Shown in pieces: positions 58,782-64,000 of a DNA stretch of 64,000 nucleotides (positions are counted from its first letter, which is position 1; each line of letters starts with the position of its first letter). The position numbers and the translations under genes are program-made. The stretch is taken from assembly GCA_017474845.1 (NCBI GenBank), contig JAFVGS010000033.1, forward strand, positions 62,001 to 126,000, read 5' to 3'. The DNA is from Prevotella sp. Its GTDB lineage: Bacteria > Bacteroidota > Bacteroidia > Bacteroidales > Bacteroidaceae. Below the pieces are notes generated by a model. That model was not told where the DNA came from and made no database searches. It worked only from the letters and a program-made list of their open reading frames with translations.

Positions 58782-61310
58782 GTCTTGGAAGTAAACACGC
58801 TTGACGCGGTTGGACACAGCCGTGAGGACTTCGTAGGGGATGGTGTCTATGATGTCGCTGAGGACAGTGACGGGCAGGTGCTCACCGAAGATTTCCACCT
58901 GGTCGCCCTCCTGACAAGGGATGTCGGTGACGTCAATCATCGCCACGTCCATACAGATGTTGCCTACGTATTCTGCCTTCTGACCATGCACTAAGCAGTA
59001 GCCATGACGATTGCCAAGGTGACGGTTCAGCCCGTCGGCATAGCCGATAGGTATGGCGGCAATCACCGAGTCACGCTCAATCTTACCCTTACGACTATAG
59101 CCCACCGTATCACCTGCCGGCACGTGGCGGAGCTGCAAGATCGTTGTCTTCAAAGTCGACACCGTCGACAACATCCTGTTGTCACGCGGATCGACGCCAT
59201 AGAGACCAAGGCCGAGGCGGCACATGTCCATCTGACGCTCGGGGAAGTGCTCGATGCCGGCCGAGTTGTCCATGTGGCGGAGGATCTTGTGGGTAAAGGC
59301 AGACTGGAGCTTCTGGCTGCCCAACTCGAAAAGTTCGAACTGACGGGCAGAGAAGGCATCGAAGTCGTCGCTGTCAGAACCCACGAAGTGACTGAACACC
59401 GAACGGGGAATGATGGCGTTCTGGTGCTTCAGACGGTCAATCAATTTGAACATATCATCGACGGGGTCGAAACCCAGACGGTGCATACCCGTATCGAGTT
59501 TGATATGTACAGGCCAGCCCGTGATACCTTCCTTGCGGGCTGCCTTGATGAGGGCATCCAACAGGCGGAAGGAGTAGACCTCGGGCTCAAGATCGTAGTC
59601 GAACATGGTCTTGAAGGCCGTCATCTCAGGATTCATGATCATGATGTTGGCGGTGATACCGGCCTTGCGGAGGGTGACACCCTCGTCGGCCACTGCCACA
59701 GCGAGATAGTCGACACGATGGTCCTGCAACGTCTTGGCAATCTCCACGGCACCAGCGCCATAGGCATCAGCCTTGATCATGCACACCATCTTCGTCTCGG
59801 GCTTCAGGAAAGAACGGTAGTAGTTCAGATTCTCCACCACGGCGTTGAGGTTGACCTCAAGGATAGTCTCGTGCACCTTCTGCTCGAGCTGTTCCGTGAT
59901 CTTGTCGAAACCGAAAGGACGGGCGCCCTTCAAAAGAATCAGTTCATCGCGCAGGTCGCTGAAGGCCTTGGAGGCGAGGAAATGGTTCACATCAGCAAAG
60001 AATTGTTTGTTGGTGATTTGGATCCGGTCTGCCTGGGCAGAGAGTTCGGGGCCAATGCCGATGAACTTGTCGATGCCACGCTTGACACAAAGGTCGGAGA
60101 CTTGGGCATAGAGAAGGTCGGGGGATATTCCAGATTGGAAAATATCACTTAGAACCAAGACCTTGTTCAGACCACCCCTAGCCCCTCCTGACTCAGGAGG
60201 GGAAGACTCACGGCGATTCATGAAGTCGAGGGCGATGTCGAGGGAGTTGATATCGCTATTATAGGAATCGTTGATGAGGATACAGCCGTGCTGGCCCTGC
60301 TTCACCTCCAAGCGCATGGCGACAGGTTCGAGACGGGGCATGCGCTCTGCGAGCTGGGCCGGGGTGAGTCCTATGTGGAGAGCTACAGCGGCACAGGTGA
60401 TGGCGTTCTCGATTGAGGCCTCGTCGATGAAGGGGATGGTGTAGGTGTTCTCCTCACCCTGATAGATGTAGGTTATTGTCGAGGAAGGAGGAAGGTGGAA
60501 GGAGGAAGGAGAATAGTCTTTGCGATTATCTGTTTTCACAGATTTGACGAAGAAGGGAGCGTTGAAGTCTGAACGGGACCAGGCAATCTTCTCGCCCTTA
60601 TATTGCATGCGACGGATGCAACGGCTCACGATGTCGTTGTCGGAACAGTAGACCATCGCCTCGGTGTCGTGCATCAGTTCAAGTTTCTCCATGCACTTCT
60701 CTTCCATCGAGCGGAAGTTCTCCTGATGGGCAGCACCCAGACTGGTGAGTACACCGATGGTGGGCTGGATGATGTCGCGCAGGGCAGACATCTCACCAGG
60801 CTGACTGATACCAGCCTCGAAGATGCCCACCTCGGTCTGTTCGTTCAACAGCCATACGGAGAGGGGCACGCCTATCTGGGAGTTGTAGCTGCGGGGGGAA
60901 CGCACGATCTTCTGCGAAGGCAACAGCAACTGGTAGAGCCACTCCTTGACCATCGTCTTGCCATTGGAACCTGTGATGCCGATGATGGGGATATCGAACT
61001 CATCACGATGACGCTCTGCCAGGCGCTGGAGGGCAGCCAAGGGCGATGGGACAATCAGAAAATTGGCGTCGGTATCAAAGTCCCCTGGTTTAGGGGGCTT
61101 GGAAACCACGAAGTTGCGGACGCCACGGCGATAGAGGTCGGGGATATATTTATGACCGTCGTTGCGGGGGGATGACAGGGCGAAGAACAATGTCTCCTCA
61201 GGAAAACAAAGCGAACGGCTGTCAGTCAGCAGCCAGCCTATCTGGGCATCGGCAGTACCGATGCGTCGCGCTCCAATGAGCGTCGTGATCTTTTCTATCG
61301 AATATTGCAT
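58779..61310 (-). CDS. Bifunctional MurF ligase / alanine racemase
   Basis: The 843-residue product is the MurF-Alr fusion known from Bacteroidota. The MurF half (residues ~1-460) has the ATP loop IGITGSNGKTMVKEWLYQLL and INDSYNSDINSLDIALDFM; it adds D-Ala-D-Ala to UDP-MurNAc-tripeptide. The Alr half (~470-843) has the PLP lysine in MIKADAYGAGAVEIAKTL, HIKLDTGMHRLGF, ICMDVAMIDVT and GYSRKGKIERDSVIAAIPIG; it makes D-Ala. Together they couple D-Ala supply to precursor synthesis in the cytoplasm. Two non-family segments are translated from repeats in the MurF half: SPSSFHLPPSST (mirror repeat, 60481-60511) and SSPPESGGARGG (palindrome, 60182-60202). It lies 30 bp after the GSCFA gene. Confidence 0.95.
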   Translation of the reverse strand: MQYSIEKITTLIGARRIGTADAQIGWLLTDSRSLCFPEETLFFALSSPRNDGHKYIPDLYRRGVRNFVVSKPPKPGDFDTDANFLIVPSPLAALQRLAERHRDEFDIPIIGITGSNGKTMVKEWLYQLLLPSQKIVRSPRSYNSQIGVPLSVWLLNEQTEVGIFEAGISQPGEMSALRDIIQPTIGVLTSLGAAHQENFRSMEEKCMEKLELMHDTEAMVYCSDNDIVSRCIRRMQYKGEKIAWSRSDFNAPFFVKSVKTDNRKDYSPSSFHLPPSSTITYIYQGEENTYTIPFIDEASIENAITCAAVALHIGLTPAQLAERMPRLEPVAMRLEVKQGQHGCILINDSYNSDINSLDIALDFMNRRESSPPESGGARGGLNKVLVLSDIFQSGISPDLLYAQVSDLCVKRGIDKFIGIGPELSAQADRIQITNKQFFADVNHFLASKAFSDLRDELILLKGARPFGFDKITEQLEQKVHETILEVNLNAVVENLNYYRSFLKPETKMVCMIKADAYGAGAVEIAKTLQDHRVDYLAVAVADEGVTLRKAGITANIMIMNPEMTAFKTMFDYDLEPEVYSFRLLDALIKAARKEGITGWPVHIKLDTGMHRLGFDPVDDMFKLIDRLKHQNAIIPRSVFSHFVGSDSDDFDAFSARQFELFELGSQKLQSAFTHKILRHMDNSAGIEHFPERQMDMCRLGLGLYGVDPRDNRMLSTVSTLKTTILQLRHVPAGDTVGYSRKGKIERDSVIAAIPIGYADGLNRHLGNRHGYCLVHGQKAEYVGNICMDVAMIDVTDIPCQEGDQVEIFGEHLPVTVLSDIIDTIPYEVLTAVSNRVKRVYFQD
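60182..60202. repeat. 21-bp palindrome translated in frame in murF
   Basis: CCCCTCCTGA-C-TCAGGAGGGG, a perfect 10+1+10 palindrome, lies in a G/C-rich insert encoding SSPPESGGARGG between FMNRRE and KVLVLSDIFQ. Confidence 0.75.
60481..60511. repeat. Perfect 31-bp polypurine mirror repeat in murF
   Basis: GAGGAAGGAGGAAGG, T, GGAAGGAGGAAGGAG: the two 15-base halves are exact mirror images, and all bases but the centre are purines on the plus strand. The complement encodes SPSSFHLPPSS. Confidence 0.85.
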
Positions 61311-61314
61311 TTTA

Positions 61315-61345
61315 CTATTTTACCTTTTTCTTTTTTACCTTTACA
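61315..61345. repeat. AAAAAGGTAAAA leader repeat before murF-alr
   Basis: Minus strand: GTAAAGGTAAAAAAGAAAAA then GGTAAAATAGTAAA before the ATG at 61310; same word type as at 48163 and 49549. Confidence 0.55.
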
Positions 61346-62144
61346 TTGCAAAGGTAGGATATTTTTTCCGTAACGCTTCTACTTTTAACATAGTTTTATG
61401 CATAAAAGCCTTATATTCTTGCGATTCAGCATCAAAAGGCTTGTGATTAAGTGCGGCTTTCAGGGGTGCCCACTCCTGGAGGAAGGCTTTCGTCTCATCG
61501 CTGAAGTAGGTTTCAGAAAGCCTCTGCCAGATGTATTCCACTGCCTGATCCGAAGGATGGAGCATATCGGGTTTGTAGAAACGGTAGTCACGGAGCTCGT
61601 CGTTCACAATCTCGTAGGCGGGGAAATAAGCCACAGATTCACACAGATTCACACTGACTTTCTGTGCAGCGAGGAGGAGAGTGGCCTTGGAGAGTTGGGA
61701 GGCATGATAGCCATATTTGCGATAACGGATAGGACTGACAGTGAGGACGATGCGGACATCGGGGTTCTTCTCACGCAAAAACGTAATAGCCTGCTGCAAG
61801 TAGTCGGCACAGGCTTCGACGGAGAGTTCCTCTTCCGTAAAGAGAGACTGCGGACGCTTCTCACAGTTGTCGACGATCTCACCTGTCTCTTTCAGACGAT
61901 AGACGTGGTTCGTACCGAGGGTGAGGAAGACAGTCCTTGGCCCACCCCCCACCCTTTGGATGGTGTGGAGGATCGAGGCGGAGTTGTACATGGTGCCATA
62001 GGGATTGACTACGACAGGGAAACCCTCTTCCTGGAAGCGATGGCCTATCTCCGTGGCGAAACAAGACCCTACGAAGAGGATCTCTTCACATGGAGCAATC
62101 CGGAAGCCTGGATCCGGGATATCGACGATAGTTCGGAATTCCAT
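61341..62144 (-). CDS. GSCFA-domain protein
   Basis: The 267-residue product carries the name-giving motif FVGSCFATEIG at residues ~25-35, then NPYGTMYNSASILHTI, LFLTLGTNHVY-like LTLGTNHVYRLKETGEIVDN, VLTVSPIRYRKYGYH and DMLHPSDQAVEYIWQRL. The family belongs to the SGNH/GDSL-like hydrolase group, with the serine in GSCF and the His in LHPS. The substrate is unknown. It has no signal peptide. The ATG overlaps the fkp stop (TAATG), so translation is coupled. A stretch around residue 165 (VSVNLCESVAYF) is coded by the repeated word GTGTGAATCTGTGTGAATCT. Its 3' end contains a TACCTTTG box (61349-61356) that may serve murF-alr. Confidence 0.88.
   Translation of the reverse strand: MEFRTIVDIPDPGFRIAPCEEILFVGSCFATEIGHRFQEEGFPVVVNPYGTMYNSASILHTIQRVGGGPRTVFLTLGTNHVYRLKETGEIVDNCEKRPQSLFTEEELSVEACADYLQQAITFLREKNPDVRIVLTVSPIRYRKYGYHASQLSKATLLLAAQKVSVNLCESVAYFPAYEIVNDELRDYRFYKPDMLHPSDQAVEYIWQRLSETYFSDETKAFLQEWAPLKAALNHKPFDAESQEYKAFMHKTMLKVEALRKKYPTFAM
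61349..61356 (-). promoter_or_regulatory. Possible internal -7 box for murF-alr
   Basis: Minus-strand TACCTTTG lies inside the last codons of the GSCFA gene, 39 bp before the murF-alr ATG. No -33 match. Confidence 0.35.
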
Positions 62145-64000
62145 TAGCTCCTACTGATTTGAAGACCTGTGGTAGAGAGAGAGAGGTCGACGAAACGGGC
62201 GTTTTTGTTCTGACGATGGTCGGAAAGAATCTGCTTGATGCGGGCTGCCGCCTCTGGATCCTTAGCGATCATATAGAGGTAGCCACCGCCACCGGCACCA
62301 GGGAGCTTATAGCCTAAGCAGAGGTCGTCGATGAGTTCCGTCAGAGCAGCCACGGCAGGAGGATTCGTACCACTGTCGAGGGCCTGGTTCTGCAGCCAGG
62401 TCTTGCGCATCAGGAGGCCCATCCGCTGGAAGTCGTTCTGCAGGATGGCTTCATACATCTCCATTGTGTGCTCTTTCATCTCACGCAACAGACGGAGCTC
62501 GACGTTGTCGTTGAGGAACATCCTACGGACAATCTCTGCAAGGATCTGTTTCGCCGTGCGGGTGATGCCTGTATAATATAATAGGTGGCAGGGACGATAC
62601 TCCGGCTGTGTCCACAGGTCGTTGGGCAACCAGCGAATCTGGGGGCTCTGTGAGAAGCCCCGGCCTGTCTGCAAGAGTTTCACCCCACCTAGCACCCCAC
62701 CGAACTGATCCTGCCAACCGCCACCCGTGGTGAGCATCTGTTCGAGCATCAGCGTGCGATGGCCTATCTCGTTCTTGTCCCAGCCCAAGCCACAGAAGTC
62801 GTTGAGGGCTCCCAAGACGGTGGCAGCAAGGATGCTACTGGTGCCGAGGCCACTGCCTGCGGGGACAGCCGAGAGCAGCGTCAATTCTATGCCACTGCCA
62901 AAGGACTCGAGCTGAGATTTAAGATTTGGTTGTCCGAAGCCGGCGAGGACAAGGGCGGCTTTGGGAATGGAGAAGGGCGAACCGACGTGCATGAAGTCCA
63001 TCAGCTGTTCGGTGGTTTCAACCACCTCCATGGCACCGAGGTCGATGCTGCGGAGGACGATGCGGTAGTCCTTGGAGGGTTTGACGTAGGCTTGTAAGGG
63101 GGGCTGGCCATTCAGTTCGATAGCCAGATTGATGACGCTACCGCCTTCCATGAGGCAGTAAGGGGGTGTATCGGTCCAGCCTCCGGCGATGTCGATACGC
63201 ACCGGAGAGCGCCCCCAGACGATCTGGTCGTCAGCGATACAGAGGGACGGTTCTTTTGTTACACCAACTGCTGATGTAACAAAAGAACCGTCCCTCTGTA
63301 TCAAACCTTCGCGGAGCAAGGAGAAAGCCTTATTACTGTCGCTACGGAACATGGCATCGTGGATGCGGGTCATGAGGGGGGCGTCCTCGGGGAGAGGGGG
63401 AGGAAGGGGAATGTTTTGTTTTTGGAACTCCGATGCGGCATCGGCGAGGTCGAGCTGATAGAAGACGCTGTGGCGCCAGTTGCGAGCCATAGAACTCCAG
63501 TTTTGTTTGCGGAAAGCCTTGCGCTGAGCAAAGAGACGACGCAGGTCTGCACGCTCAGCCAGTTCGTTGCTGTTCAGGGGTTCGTCGATGCGATAGCGAC
63601 GGATCTCGTAGCCAGAGTCCTTAATGACAGGTACCACATCGATACACTCACCTGGCGCCAAGGTGATGTCCCAGTCGTTGTCAGGAACACCCGTGATGAC
63701 ATGGTCATGGGTGAGATGCCAGCGCTTGCCAATGTGACTGTTCTCAATCCAGATGTTGCTGTTTTCCTCCGTGAACGGGATTTCCATCACAGCATTCTGT
63801 ACGAAGACAGAGGGATGGGGTTTGCGGTCGATATGCATAATCTCACGCTGGTCGTTGACAAGATTCTGAAGCCTCAGCGTCGAAGATATCATCTCCCGCG
63901 AAGTACCGAAGTGGTAGAACTCACCACCTGCCAAGGGAAGGATGGCCACCTTCAGTTCACGGAGCTCGTCATCGAGGATAGTGGGGTCTGTGCCCAGACA
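62144..64000 (-). CDS. fkp: Bifunctional fucokinase / GDP-L-fucose pyrophosphorylase (5' end outside window)
   Basis: The frame is open to the right edge (CLGTDPTILDDELRELKVAI); the GTG at 63949 is not a credible start. The 618 residues present are the C-terminal two thirds of an Fkp (about 950 residues in B. fragilis). The GHMP kinase half shows WGRSPVRIDIAGGWTDTPPY, the ATP loop PAGSGLGTSSILAATVLGAL and LPGAGGGGYLYMIA. Fkp phosphorylates L-fucose and transfers GMP, giving GDP-fucose for surface glycans in the salvage pathway. Upstream part is pyrophosphorylase-like (beta-solenoid: PSVFVQNAVMEI, WIENSHIG). Just before the kinase domain, IQRDGSFVTSAVGVTKEPSL is translated from a perfect inverted repeat (63236-63302). 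It heads the fkp-GSCFA-murF/alr gene string seen here. Confidence 0.93.
   Translation of the reverse strand, partial: CLGTDPTILDDELRELKVAILPLAGGEFYHFGTSREMISSTLRLQNLVNDQREIMHIDRKPHPSVFVQNAVMEIPFTEENSNIWIENSHIGKRWHLTHDHVITGVPDNDWDITLAPGECIDVVPVIKDSGYEIRRYRIDEPLNSNELAERADLRRLFAQRKAFRKQNWSSMARNWRHSVFYQLDLADAASEFQKQNIPLPPPLPEDAPLMTRIHDAMFRSDSNKAFSLLREGLIQRDGSFVTSAVGVTKEPSLCIADDQIVWGRSPVRIDIAGGWTDTPPYCLMEGGSVINLAIELNGQPPLQAYVKPSKDYRIVLRSIDLGAMEVVETTEQLMDFMHVGSPFSIPKAALVLAGFGQPNLKSQLESFGSGIELTLLSAVPAGSGLGTSSILAATVLGALNDFCGLGWDKNEIGHRTLMLEQMLTTGGGWQDQFGGVLGGVKLLQTGRGFSQSPQIRWLPNDLWTQPEYRPCHLLYYTGITRTAKQILAEIVRRMFLNDNVELRLLREMKEHTMEMYEAILQNDFQRMGLLMRKTWLQNQALDSGTNPPAVAALTELIDDLCLGYKLPGAGGGGYLYMIAKDPEAAARIKQILSDHRQNKNARFVDLSLSTTGLQISRS
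63236..63302. repeat. 67-bp perfect inverted repeat translated in frame in fkp
   Basis: Arms 63236-63263 and 63275-63302 are exact 28-bp reverse complements around an 11-base loop. The arm contains GGGACGGTTCTTTTGTTACA. It encodes a segment not expected in Fkp. Confidence 0.9.

Noticed and set aside
59004..60152. 382-codon plus-strand frame
   Set aside because: Antisense to MurF-Alr; no motifs.

Overview
The window reads as a chromosomal segment of a Bacteroidota bacterium, most likely a gut or rumen Prevotellaceae member. The reasons are promoter boxes of the TTTG-N20-TAnnTTTG type, a MurF-alanine racemase fusion, a GSCFA-domain protein, a bifunctional fucokinase/GDP-fucose pyrophosphorylase, a large set of fimbrillin-like lipoproteins, DUF3575/DUF5119 pilus-locus partners, and dockerin-like and Prevotella-type C-termini on secreted proteins. 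Almost every gene is on the minus strand; only a nitroreductase and a GH8 glycosidase are on the plus strand. No rRNA, intact tRNA, CRISPR array or classical insertion sequence was seen.

Region 1 (1-23.0 kb) holds very large secreted proteins. A partial gene runs off the left edge (at least 2,469 codons, with chitobiase-type and GLUG-like repeats). It is followed upstream by a decayed Rpn/PD-(D/E)XK gene, a 439-residue secreted leucine-rich-repeat protein, and a 4,251-residue protein with about 40 [VIA]-[YF]-G-G-G type repeats and a C-terminal tail resembling a type IX sorting signal.

Region 2 (23.0-45.1 kb) is a surface-fimbria island. At its upstream end lie DUF3575 and DUF5119 genes (ATGA overlap), then two long fimbrillins. 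Beyond that, fimbrillin genes alternate with AAA-ATPase/PD-(D/E)XK nuclease genes (four copies) and an apparent antitoxin-toxin fusion remnant. The gaps after the fimbrillins carry recurring elements: tRNA T-arm-like hairpins 13-14 bp past two stop codons, TGCGC-hairpin-GCGC elements, and an A-rich leader with the core AAGAATTAGAGAA.

Region 3 (45.1-53 kb) is housekeeping: a 10 x 11-bp tandem array, dnaA with its promoter, and an operon of a stand-alone class II ribonucleotide reductase C-terminal-like protein, folB, an N-acetylmuramoyl-L-alanine amidase and an MlaD-type protein. A divergent nitroreductase follows. Region 4 (51.5-58.8 kb) is carbohydrate-related: EIIC(GAT)-like permease, KduI with a signal peptide, a hexuronate-type MFS transporter and a CotH/dockerin protein, with a divergent GH8 oligoxylanase-type enzyme. 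Region 5 (58.8-64 kb) is an fkp - GSCFA - murF/alr operon cut by the right edge.

The most unusual features are: (a) four different palindromic or mirror DNA elements translated in frame inside three nearly adjacent enzyme genes (GH8, MurF-Alr, Fkp); (b) the fimbrillin/nuclease alternation with repeated RNA-like gap elements; (c) a three-palindrome array at exact 22-bp spacing upstream of one nuclease gene; and (d) an 11-bp tandem repeat abutting the 3' end of dnaA. Functions given for families are from recognition of sequence patterns only; no search was run.
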